DNA of 64,000 nt from Acidobacteria bacterium UBA2161. GTDB taxonomy: Bacteria > Acidobacteriota > Vicinamibacteria > Vicinamibacterales > UBA823. Below the pieces are notes generated by a model. That model made no database searches. It saw only the letters and a list, made by a program, of their open reading frames with translations, and was not told the origin of the DNA. The position numbers were made by a program, and so were the translations under genes. The stretch spans positions 172,751 to 236,750 of the forward strand of contig DCWN01000017.1 of NCBI GenBank assembly GCA_002328835.1, in the 5' to 3' direction. Below are positions 1 to 8,358 of this stretch, one piece after another; within the stretch, counting starts at the first letter, position 1, and each line of letters begins with the position of its first letter.

Positions 1-315
1 GTCGCACTCGGCCATCGCGGCATAGTCCTGGGTCGTGACCAGGTTGCGACGCACCTGGACGGCCTGCTGCTCGGTCAGCTTCCGTCGGGCGAGCCCCTTT
101 TCCACATACCCCTCGATCCGAGCGACGGCGCGCTCCAGTGCGGCGGGCGCCACGTCGACCAGGACGAGTGTCAGGTCCGGAATGGCACTCTTCAGGTAGT
201 ACCCGATGTCCGGACCGATGGTGCCGGCGCCGACGATGGCGATGCGCTGAGGCATCGACCGTCGGGGCCGGGTGATGAGGGGATTCTCGCGAGTCGTCGA
301 CGGCACTCTGCTCAT
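1..315 (-). CDS. 3-hydroxyacyl-CoA dehydrogenase, NAD-binding domain (partial, cut by window start)
   Basis: The first 105 residues are visible and the frame is still open at the left edge. After about 20 extra residues there is a Rossmann fold start (residues ~22-30, IAIVGAGTIG) and an acidic residue after the second strand (LVLVDV), typical of the 3HCDH_N family that oxidises 3-hydroxyacyl-CoA with NAD+. The ATG at 315 has an AAGGA-like ribosome site just upstream. The gene is divergent from the large operon starting at 508 and shares its intergenic region. By context it could act in beta-oxidation of the CoA ester made by that operon, but this is inference. The catalytic His-Glu region lies outside the window. 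Confidence 0.8.
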   Translation of the reverse strand, partial: MSRVPSTTRENPLITRPRRSMPQRIAIVGAGTIGPDIGYYLKSAIPDLTLVLVDVAPAALERAVARIEGYVEKGLARRKLTEQQAVQVRRNLVTTQDYAAMAECD

Positions 316-507
316 GACATCCTTCGTGCGTGGCCAAGCCACCGTGGGCAGCGGTCCGTCGGCTCGTCGAAGGTGGCGACCGGGACCGGAATGATCGGTC
401 GGAACATGATCTGAATCATACTTGCGGAGAGAGCTGCCAGAGCATGATCTCGTCGGAAGTATGCTGCTGGTACTCCGTCAGCTGATCTCCTGTCGGTGGG
501 AAGCAGA
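316..507. promoter_or_regulatory. Divergent promoter/operator region of the aromatic operon
   Basis: This non-coding gap separates the 3HCDH gene from the 12-gene operon. It contains the octamer CATGATCT at 405-412 and again at 443-450, with a related TGATCTC at 483-489; the three copies start 38 bases apart. Another ATGATC lies at 391-396. An inverted pair CATACTT (417-423) / AAGTATG (457-463) lies between them. These look like candidate regulator sites, but I cannot name the regulator, and no clear -35/-10 pair stands out. Confidence 0.35.
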
Positions 508-3500
508 GTGAAATCAACGACCACACCAGCGCAGCCGCTGCTGATCGACCGCGCGGGGCACGCCGGGCACCTCCTGGGGAACGAGGCCATCGTGCGCGGT
601 GCGCTCGAGGCTGGCGTGGCGTTCGCCGCCGGTTACCCCGGCACACCCGCGTCCGAGATCAACGATACCTTCGCCCGAATCGCTCCACAACGCGGTGTCG
701 TCGTCGAGTACTCCGTCAACGAGAAGCTCGCGCTCGAGATGGCGTTCGCCGCGTCGCTGGCCGGCGCGCGATCGATCTGCTCGATGAAGCACCTTGGCCT
801 GCTCGTCGCGGGCGACCCGCTCTCCACGATCCCGTACATCGGGGTCGAGGCCGGCATGGTCATCGTCTCCGCCGCCGATCCGGGATGCAAGACCAGCCCG
901 AACGAGCAGGACCAGCGCCATCTCGGTCCGATGCTGCACCTGCCGATTCTCGACCCGAGCACGCCCCACCAGGCGCTCACCATGACTCGCTTCGCCTTCG
1001 AACTCTCGGAGGAGACGCGCCTGCCGGTGCTGCTGCGTCCGACGACCCGTGTCTGCCACACGCGCGGCGCCGTCACGTTCGGGTCACTGCGCGCGCCGAA
1101 CGTGCGGGGCTTCGTTCGAGACCCGCAGCGCTACGTGCCGGTTCCGCACAACGCCCAGGAGATGCGCGTCGGGCTCCAGGAGCGAATCGGACGGGCGGGC
1201 GAGCTGATGGCGGGTGCGGGCTTCTTCGACTGCACGGGGAGTTCGACGGAGGCGATTCTGGCGGTGGGCGCCCCGGCGGCGACCTGCGCCGACCTATTCG
1301 GGCATCACGACCTCGGTGACCGAATCGCCCTGTGGACCCTGGGTGCCGTCTATCCGCTACCGGAAGCACAGCTCGCGCGCCGCCTGGACGCGGTGGACAA
1401 GGTGCTCGTCGTCGAGGAACTGTCCCCGTTCATCGAGGACCGGGTCCGCAACCTCTGCGCGGTCCACGGACTGCGGACCGAGATTCTCGGGCAGCGAACC
1501 GGCCATCTCACCGAGATCGGCGAGCAGACACCGGAACGACTCGAGGCGGCGATCGGACGCGCATTCGAGGTCGAGCTGACCCCGCGTGACCAGCCCGCAC
1601 AGGCCCCGGTGCAGTCCCGGCCCCCGACGCTCTGCTCCGGCTGCCCGCATCGCGCCACGTTCCTGGCGGCGCGAACGGCGTTCGGCGAGGAGCAGCTCTA
1701 CTTCAACGACATCGGCTGCTACACGCTGGGCTACGGTCCGCCGCTCGACACGGCCGATGCGCTGGTCTGCATGGGCGCCGGCTTCTCGCTCGCGGCCGGC
1801 GTCAGCCGGATGACGGGCCAGCGTACGGTGGGCTTCCTCGGCGACTCGACCTTCTTTCACGCCGGCATGCCCGCCTTGCTCAACGCCATCAAGGAAGACG
1901 TCAACATGGTCGCGGTCGTCCTGGACAACCAGACGACGGCCATGACCGGATTTCAGGCCAGCCCCAGCCTCCCGCGGAACGGTTCCGCCTCCATCGCGGC
2001 CATCGCCCGCGCGCTGGGCGCGTCGCATGTCGAAGCGGTCGACTCGTACGACCTGCCCGAGACGGTAGCCGCTTTTCGCCGGGCGCGGGAGGCACGGGGA
2101 GTCAGCGTCATTGTCGTCGAACGCGCCTGCCCCGTCGACGAGGCGCGACAGCAGGGCCCTGGCACGACCCTGCCGCTGTTCGAGATCGATCACGACCGGT
2201 GTCGCGCCTGCGGTCGCGAATCGCTCGATCTGCGTTGCACCCAGTGCGTGACCACGGGGTTCGAGCGCCAACTGGCGCGAGGGTGCGCCGCTCGCGGCGC
2301 AAATTCGTCCACACCCTTGGCACCGTGCAGCACCGAGTGCCCGCTCTCCCTCTGCATCCAGGGATACGCCGGACACATCGCCGCCGGCGAGTACGTCGAA
2401 GCGTGGGGGCACATCGCGGATCGGTGCGCCCTGCCGGAGTCGGTGTGCCGGGTCTGCCATCAGCCCTGCGAGGCGGCCTGCGTTCGACAGGGTGTCGACG
2501 GGTCGGTTGCGATCAATGAGCTCAAGCGGTTCGTGGTCGAGTGGGCGGCCGAACGGCCTGACACCACGATCGAGCCGGAACGCGAACCGGCACACGGTTT
2601 GAAGGTGGCGGTCGCCGGGGCCGGACCGGCCGGGCTCGCCGCGGCGCGGGACCTCGCACTTCGCGGCTACGACGTCACACTCTACGATGCCGCCGAGCGC
2701 CCGGGCGGCCTGCTCACCCACGGCATTCCGGCGTACCGTCTGCCGCCTGAGGCGGTGCAGCGAGACCTGGCGCAGATCCTCGGCCTCGGCGTCGCGTTCG
2801 TCGGAAACACACGGCTCGGGCGGGACGTCACGGTCGCCGGATTGCTCGAGCAGGGCTTCGACGCCGTGTTCCTGGCCCTCGGGGCGGCCAGGGCCGCAAC
2901 GCTCGATCTGGCGGGCGCGGACCTTCCGGACTCGCCTGCCCAGGTGTCCGCACTCGAATATCTGGCCTCCGTGGCACGGGGGTCGGCCGTCGACACCGGA
3001 CGCCGCGTGGTCGTCATCGGCGGCGGGAATGCCGCCATCGACACCGCCCGAACCGGACGCCGCCTCGGGGCCGAGCAGGTGACGATCGCATGCATCGAGG
3101 CCGACGACGAGATGCCGGCCATCCGAAGTGAGATCGCCGCGGCGAAGCAGGAAGGCATCGCCGTGCGGACGGGCGTGCGACCGGTTCGCCTCGGCTCGAA
3201 AGGCGTCTGCTGCGTGGCCGTCGGCGACGCCGGCGGTGGCGAGTTCTTACTCGACGCCGACCAGATCGTCCTGGCGATCGGCCAGCAGCCCGACCTCGAC
3301 TGCCTCGAGCCAAAGTCGATCGCCCTGACCCAGACCGACGACGGTCACATCCGGATCGACCCGGCGACCGGCGCCACGTCGCATCCACTCGTGTTCGCCG
3401 GAGGCGACCTCACCGGCGGCGAGCGCACCGTCACCGGAGCCATCGCCGCCGGCCAGCGCGCCGCCTGGGGCATCGACCGATCGCTGAGGGGCGCGGAGAC

Positions 3501-3864
3501 GGCCAACCGTCGCCCGCCGCCCGCCCGAGTCGCTCCGCTGGCTCACCCGCCCGCGCCGTCCCCCGCCGACGCCGCCTTCCAGTCCGCGCGGGTCGAGGCG
3601 CATGAGCTGCCTCCGGACACGCGGGTCTCGGATTTTCGCGAGGTCGCCGGACGATTGAGCGAGGCGGAGGCGCGAGCCGAGGCGACCCGCTGTCTCCTGT
3701 GCGGCGCCTGCGGCAACTGTCGAGCCTGCATCGACCTGTTCGCCTGTCCTGCCCTCGTGGAGGTCGATGGCCAGGTCGACATCAACGCCGACCTCTGCAC
3801 CGGCTGCGCCGTCTGCGCCCAGATCTGCCCGAACGACGCGATCCGGATGGTGGCGCGTGTCTGA
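508..3864 (+). CDS. iorA: Indolepyruvate oxidoreductase alpha subunit fused to GltD-like FAD/NAD(P)H module and ferredoxin
   Basis: Predicted to decarboxylate an aryl-pyruvate oxidatively to the aryl-acetyl-CoA with thiamine pyrophosphate. Residues 1 to ~555 resemble IorA: an N-terminal pyrimidine-binding start (GNEAIVRGALEAG), CSGCPHR at 376 and the TPP/Mg motif GDSTFFHAG near 445. A cysteine-rich linker (~565-582) and a Fer4_20-type cluster domain begin at 607 (CSTECPLSLC). A GltD-like flavin module follows, with GAGPAGL near 704 and a second dinucleotide site near 834 (VVVIGGGNAA). The C-terminus carries ferredoxin cysteines from 1062 and CTGCAVC at 1097. Ordinary IorA is about 600 residues, so this is a fusion of about 1118. 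It probably passes electrons to NAD(P)+ rather than only to free ferredoxin. GTG 508 is preferred; GTG 496 is in frame. No strong ribosome site is seen for either. Confidence 0.85.
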   Translation: MKSTTTPAQPLLIDRAGHAGHLLGNEAIVRGALEAGVAFAAGYPGTPASEINDTFARIAPQRGVVVEYSVNEKLALEMAFAASLAGARSICSMKHLGLLVAGDPLSTIPYIGVEAGMVIVSAADPGCKTSPNEQDQRHLGPMLHLPILDPSTPHQALTMTRFAFELSEETRLPVLLRPTTRVCHTRGAVTFGSLRAPNVRGFVRDPQRYVPVPHNAQEMRVGLQERIGRAGELMAGAGFFDCTGSSTEAILAVGAPAATCADLFGHHDLGDRIALWTLGAVYPLPEAQLARRLDAVDKVLVVEELSPFIEDRVRNLCAVHGLRTEILGQRTGHLTEIGEQTPERLEAAIGRAFEVELTPRDQPAQAPVQSRPPTLCSGCPHRATFLAARTAFGEEQLYFNDIGCYTLGYGPPLDTADALVCMGAGFSLAAGVSRMTGQRTVGFLGDSTFFHAGMPALLNAIKEDVNMVAVVLDNQTTAMTGFQASPSLPRNGSASIAAIARALGASHVEAVDSYDLPETVAAFRRAREARGVSVIVVERACPVDEARQQGPGTTLPLFEIDHDRCRACGRESLDLRCTQCVTTGFERQLARGCAARGANSSTPLAPCSTECPLSLCIQGYAGHIAAGEYVEAWGHIADRCALPESVCRVCHQPCEAACVRQGVDGSVAINELKRFVVEWAAERPDTTIEPEREPAHGLKVAVAGAGPAGLAAARDLALRGYDVTLYDAAERPGGLLTHGIPAYRLPPEAVQRDLAQILGLGVAFVGNTRLGRDVTVAGLLEQGFDAVFLALGAARAATLDLAGADLPDSPAQVSALEYLASVARGSAVDTGRRVVVIGGGNAAIDTARTGRRLGAEQVTIACIEADDEMPAIRSEIAAAKQEGIAVRTGVRPVRLGSKGVCCVAVGDAGGGEFLLDADQIVLAIGQQPDLDCLEPKSIALTQTDDGHIRIDPATGATSHPLVFAGGDLTGGERTVTGAIAAGQRAAWGIDRSLRGAETANRRPPPARVAPLAHPPAPSPADAAFQSARVEAHELPPDTRVSDFREVAGRLSEAEARAEATRCLLCGACGNCRACIDLFACPALVEVDGQVDINADLCTGCAVCAQICPNDAIRMVARV

Positions 3865-4495
3865 GGCGCGCCTCGCGGTCCTGATCGTCGGTGTCGGGGG
3901 GCAGGGCGTCCTCACCGCGGGGCGGATCCTGGGCGACGCCGCGCACGCGACGGGTCTGCCGGTCGTGGAAGGGCAGCTGCACGGCATGTCGCAACGCGGC
4001 GGTAGCGTGGAGTGTTCGGTGCTGATCGGCCCGGGCGAGAGCTCGTTTCTTCGAGTGGCCGATGTCGTCGTCGGCTTCGAGCCACTCGAGGCGCTGCGCG
4101 CCATCCCGAAGATCGGCCCGCAAACCAGGGTTCTGCTCAACACCGGGCGGATCGTGCCCGACGAGCTGACCCGCGCGGGTCGGCCCTACCCGCCACTGGA
4201 TTCGATCCTGAGCGATCTGCGCGCGGTCGCCGGCGGGCTGCACGTCGTGGACGGCCACGCCGTGGCGAAGCGTGTCGGCATGACGCGAGCGCTCAACATC
4301 GTTCTGCTCGGCGCGTTGGAAGCGCTCGAGCTGCTGCCCTTCGGCCAGGCGGCGCTGTGGCAGGCGGTGGCCGGGCGCTGCAGGCCCGAATTCCTGCAGG
4401 CGAATCGTGAAGCGTTCGACCTCGGACGAGCCAGCGTCGACGCACCGCAGCGGCGGCCGGACGGAGGCGCCGTGAGCCAGGAGCGGCCATCCTGA
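3857..4495 (+). CDS. iorB: Indolepyruvate oxidoreductase beta subunit
   Basis: This 212-residue protein is the gamma-domain partner of IorA in the 2-oxoacid oxidoreductase family. It carries the N-terminal motif LIVGVGGQGVLTAG (residues ~9-22) and GMSQRGG, both characteristic of IorB and of KorC/PorG-type gamma chains. The GTG at 3857 overlaps the upstream stop by eight bases, and no better in-frame start lies downstream before the conserved motif. It is expected to form a complex with the fused alpha subunit and help bind CoA. The overlap implies translational coupling. Confidence 0.88.
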   Translation: MSEARLAVLIVGVGGQGVLTAGRILGDAAHATGLPVVEGQLHGMSQRGGSVECSVLIGPGESSFLRVADVVVGFEPLEALRAIPKIGPQTRVLLNTGRIVPDELTRAGRPYPPLDSILSDLRAVAGGLHVVDGHAVAKRVGMTRALNIVLLGALEALELLPFGQAALWQAVAGRCRPEFLQANREAFDLGRASVDAPQRRPDGGAVSQERPS

Positions 4496-6585
4496 TGCCG
4501 GATCGCTTCAAGATCGGGATTGACGTCGGCGGCACGTTCACCGATCTCTTCCTCCACTCGTCGAGCAACGAGGTCGCCACGTTCAAGGTGCTCTCCACAC
4601 CGGACAACCCGTCGATCGGCGTGCTGCACGGCCTCGAGCGAATCGCGCAGAGCCTCGAACTCGAGGTGGGCGCGCTGGCCGCCCGGGTGGACACCATTGT
4701 CCATGGCACGACCGTGACGACCAATGCGACGCTGACGCGCAGCGGGGCGCGCGTGGGGTTGCTGACGACCCACGGCGTGCGCGATGCCCTCGAGATGCGA
4801 CGCGGCGTGCGCGAGGAACAGTACGACAATCGCTATCGCAACGTGATCCCGATCGTGCCGCGGCGCTTGCGCCTGCCGGTGCGCGGTCGGCTGGACTACC
4901 GGGGCGTCGAGATCGAGGCGCTGGATCTCGACGGCGTCCGCCGGGCATGCGGGTCGCTACGGACCGCCGAGGTCGAGGCCGTGGCCATCTGCTTCATGAA
5001 CGCGTTCGCGAACGCAGCTCACGAGGATGCCGCGGCCGCGATCGTGCGAACGGAACTGCCCGACGCCTACGTGAGCGTGTCGAGCGAGGTCCTGCCGAGC
5101 ATCCGGTTCTACAACCGCCTGTCCACGACCGTCCTGAACGCCTACGTCGGCCCCGTGCTGCTCGCCTACCTCACCAGCCTCCAGCGACGCCTGGCCGACG
5201 CCGGATTCGGCGGCGTCCTGCTGATCATGCAGTCGAGCGGTGGGGTCGGCCATCCGGCCGCGATTCTCGAACGTCCGGCGACAACGCTGCTCTCCGGACC
5301 CGCCGCCGGGCCGAACGCCGCGCTGAGCGTGACTGAGCCCCTCAGCCAGCGAAGCACAGTCGTCGTGGACATGGGTGGCACGAGCTTCGACGCTTCGTTG
5401 GTACGAGACGGCGCGGTCGCGCTGAAGGCCGAGGGCGACCTCGACCGGTTGCGCATCGCGCTGCCGATGCTCGAGATCACGACGATCGGGGCCGGCGGGG
5501 GCAGCATCGGGCGCCTCGACGCCGGCGGTCTCCTGCGCATGGGCCCCCAGTCCGCGGGCGCCGTGCCCGGGCCCGCCTGCTACGACCGTGGCGGCGAGCG
5601 TCCCACGTGCACCGACGCCGATCTCACACTGGGCTATCTCGACCCGACGTTCTTCGCCGGCGGGCAGATCACGCTCCGACCGGACCTGGCCCGGACCGCC
5701 ATCGCCACGCACGTCGCGACACCGATGGGGCTGGACGTCGAGGCGGCCGCCGCCGGCATGTACCGCGTGATCAACGCGAACATGGCGCACGGCGTTCGGG
5801 AGATCACGATCAAGCGCGGTCTCGACCCGCGCGAATTTCCGATGGTCGTGGCCGGCGGCGCGGGCGCCTTGCACGCCTGCATGATCGCGCAGGAACTCGA
5901 CATCCCGACTATCATGGTGCCCAGTCCGGCTTCGGTACTGTGCGCGGTCGGCATGTTGATGAGCGATCTTCAGCACGACTACGTCCGCTCTTACGTGACG
6001 GCCCTCTCCGATCTCGAACCGGATCGCCTCCAAGCGGTCGTCGGCGACTTGACGGCGCTCGGCGACGCCGAGCTCGCGCGCGAGGGCGTGCCGGAGGCGC
6101 GGCGCCAGCACGGTGTCTTGCTCGATCTGCGCTACGCGAAGCAGTACCACGAGGTCACGGTTCCGGTGGCCCCCGCGGCGATCGCGAACGGCGATCTCGA
6201 GGCGATCGGATCGGCATTCCATCGTGAGCACAACCGGCTGTACGGCTACGACCTCGAGGCCGAGGGCACCGGGCTCACCCTGATCACCGTGCGGGTCCGC
6301 TCGGTCGGCCGCACGGACAAGCCACGCTACCCCAAGCTTCGGAGCGGCGGGAACGCCTCCGACTCGCTCAAGGGACACCGGCGGGCTTACGTTCCCGAGA
6401 CGGAGCGATTCGACGAGGTGCCGGTCTACGACGGCCACGCCCTGCGCGCCGCCCACGAGATCGCGGGACCGGCGCTCATCGAGCGCGTCGACACGACGCT
6501 CTTCGTCAGCGCCGCATTCACCACGCGCGTCGACGACCACGGGACCCTGGTGCTCGAACCCGCAGGGCGCGGGAGCTCGCCATGA
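4495..6585 (+). CDS. hyuA: Hydantoinase/oxoprolinase subunit A (ATP-dependent lactam hydrolase)
   Basis: A 696-residue member of the HyuA/5-oxoprolinase-A family, which phosphorylates a cyclic amide using ATP so that it can be opened. The N-terminus has the phosphate-binding signature IDVGGTFTD (residues 9-17). A second actin-like phosphate motif VVVDMGGTSFD lies mid-protein, and GAGGGSIGRLD follows. The ATG overlaps the iorB stop by one base and has AGGAG at 4479-4483. It pairs with the next gene. In the proposed pathway it would open an oxindole-type lactam ring; in other settings the family acts on hydantoins or 5-oxoproline, so substrate is inferred from neighbours only. Confidence 0.85.
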   Translation: MPDRFKIGIDVGGTFTDLFLHSSSNEVATFKVLSTPDNPSIGVLHGLERIAQSLELEVGALAARVDTIVHGTTVTTNATLTRSGARVGLLTTHGVRDALEMRRGVREEQYDNRYRNVIPIVPRRLRLPVRGRLDYRGVEIEALDLDGVRRACGSLRTAEVEAVAICFMNAFANAAHEDAAAAIVRTELPDAYVSVSSEVLPSIRFYNRLSTTVLNAYVGPVLLAYLTSLQRRLADAGFGGVLLIMQSSGGVGHPAAILERPATTLLSGPAAGPNAALSVTEPLSQRSTVVVDMGGTSFDASLVRDGAVALKAEGDLDRLRIALPMLEITTIGAGGGSIGRLDAGGLLRMGPQSAGAVPGPACYDRGGERPTCTDADLTLGYLDPTFFAGGQITLRPDLARTAIATHVATPMGLDVEAAAAGMYRVINANMAHGVREITIKRGLDPREFPMVVAGGAGALHACMIAQELDIPTIMVPSPASVLCAVGMLMSDLQHDYVRSYVTALSDLEPDRLQAVVGDLTALGDAELAREGVPEARRQHGVLLDLRYAKQYHEVTVPVAPAAIANGDLEAIGSAFHREHNRLYGYDLEAEGTGLTLITVRVRSVGRTDKPRYPKLRSGGNASDSLKGHRRAYVPETERFDEVPVYDGHALRAAHEIAGPALIERVDTTLFVSAAFTTRVDDHGTLVLEPAGRGSSP

Positions 6586-8357
6586 GCCGCAGCACCCCGA
6601 TCGACAGGGTGCTCGTGGCGATCATCGGACGCGCTCTGAAGGCGATCACCGACGAGATGAGCGTGGCGATGGAAAAGACGACGCGCTCGCCGATCCTCTG
6701 CGAGGCCAAGGACTTCGTGACCGGCCTGTACGACGCCGAAGGTCGGATGCTCGAGCAGACGGAGAACCTGCCCATCCTGAGCTTTTCGCTCGGACCGGTC
6801 TGCCGGCACATCGCCGAGCAGTTCCGAGGCCAGGTCTACCCCGGCGACGTCTTCTTCCACAATGACGTCTTCTCGTTCGGCAACCAGAACAACGATGTCG
6901 CCGCCTTCATGCCGATCTTCGTCGGCGACACGCTGGTGGCCTGGGCGGCCTGCAAGGGGCACCAGGCCGACATCGGCGGCGCCGTGCGCGGCGGCTACAA
7001 CCCCAACGCCACCGAGGTCTGGCAGGAGGCACTACGGATCCCCGCCGTCAAGGTCCACGAGCGTGGCGAACTGCGCCGCGACGTGTGGGATCTCATCTTC
7101 GCCAACGTCAGGCTGCCGATCGTCGAGGAGGACATGCGCGCGGAGATCGGCAGCTGCGCCGTGGGCGAGCGCCGGCTTCGAGCACTCGTCGAGAAGTACG
7201 GGCTGGAGCGCTTCACAGCGCACAAGGCAGCGCTCTTCGAGTCCACCCGCCGCATGATGGAAAGCGAGATCCGGAGCATTCCGAACGGCACCTACTCGGG
7301 CGAGGCCACCGTGTACTTCGACGGGCGGACACCGGGCTCCCGCTACCGGATACGGGTCGCGATCACGGTCGAGGACGAGCGCGTCGTGTTCGACTATTCC
7401 GAGACCGATCCCCAGACGGACGGTTTCGTCAACGGGACCTACACCTCCAGCGCGTCCGCCACGATTCTCACCTTCCTGCAGATGGTCGACGCGAGGATTC
7501 CGCACAATCAAGGCATCATCGAGCCGATCGAGATCATCATCCCCGAGGGAACGATCCTGAACGCGGCCTACCCGGCAGCCACGACCTTCGGCAACCACCT
7601 CTGCCCGCCCAATGCCGACGCGATCATCCGGGCGCTGGCGCCGGTCATCCCCGACCGCGTGACCGCCGGTTGGAACAACCTGCTCTGCTCGCTCTCGACC
7701 GGCCACGATCCACGCCGCCGCGACACCTACGTCGACATCCTCTTCATGGGCTTGAAGGGCGGGTCGGGCGCGACCAGCGACTGCGATGGCTACGACCATA
7801 TCGGCATGATCGACGCTTCGGGCGGCCTGCTCGACCAGGACTACGAGATGTTCGAGCAGCAGACCCCGCACCTGCTGGAGCGGCACGAGTTCCTGACCGA
7901 CTCGGCCGGCGCCGGCCGGTTCCGTGGAGGTCTCGGCGTCGAGACGCGGTACCGGGTCGGCGGAGAGAAGACGCAACTCGTCGTCTTCGGCGACGGCGAC
8001 GCCGAGCCGGCCTTCGGGCTGTTCGGCGGCCAGGACGGCACGCTCAACTCGATTGCGCTCCATCTGCCGGACGGCACCGTCCGCAAGACCGCGAGCAAGG
8101 AGATCGTCGCGGCCGTACCCGCCGGCACCGGCTACGTGCAGCAGGCGGGCGGCGGCGGCGGGTTCGGCCCACCCCACGAGCGCCCCGCCGAGACGGTGCG
8201 CCGGGAGGTCGCCGACGAACTGATCTCCATTGACGCCGCCGGATCCGCCTACGGCGTCGTCATCGACTCGGAGAGCGGACAGGTCCTCGAAGCCGAGACG
8301 GCGGCCCGCCGCGCGGCCATGGCCGCGGCCGCGAGTCGGCGCGCGACCGAGGACTGA
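6582..8357 (+). CDS. hyuB: Hydantoinase/oxoprolinase subunit B
   Basis: A 591-residue HyuB-family protein and obligate partner of HyuA. Typical features are the N-terminal helix with SVAMEKTTRSPI, the segment PGDVFFHNDVF, CKGHQADIGGA, and the glycine-rich C-terminal motif QAGGGGGFGPP, which is diagnostic for the family. The ATG overlaps the hyuA stop (ATGA). Length is close to the usual 520-600 residues, with a short alanine- and arginine-rich tail. Together with HyuA it is predicted to hydrolyse a lactam at the cost of ATP. Confidence 0.87.
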   Translation: MSRSTPIDRVLVAIIGRALKAITDEMSVAMEKTTRSPILCEAKDFVTGLYDAEGRMLEQTENLPILSFSLGPVCRHIAEQFRGQVYPGDVFFHNDVFSFGNQNNDVAAFMPIFVGDTLVAWAACKGHQADIGGAVRGGYNPNATEVWQEALRIPAVKVHERGELRRDVWDLIFANVRLPIVEEDMRAEIGSCAVGERRLRALVEKYGLERFTAHKAALFESTRRMMESEIRSIPNGTYSGEATVYFDGRTPGSRYRIRVAITVEDERVVFDYSETDPQTDGFVNGTYTSSASATILTFLQMVDARIPHNQGIIEPIEIIIPEGTILNAAYPAATTFGNHLCPPNADAIIRALAPVIPDRVTAGWNNLLCSLSTGHDPRRRDTYVDILFMGLKGGSGATSDCDGYDHIGMIDASGGLLDQDYEMFEQQTPHLLERHEFLTDSAGAGRFRGGLGVETRYRVGGEKTQLVVFGDGDAEPAFGLFGGQDGTLNSIALHLPDGTVRKTASKEIVAAVPAGTGYVQQAGGGGGFGPPHERPAETVRREVADELISIDAAGSAYGVVIDSESGQVLEAETAARRAAMAAAASRRATED

Positions 8358-8358
8358 G

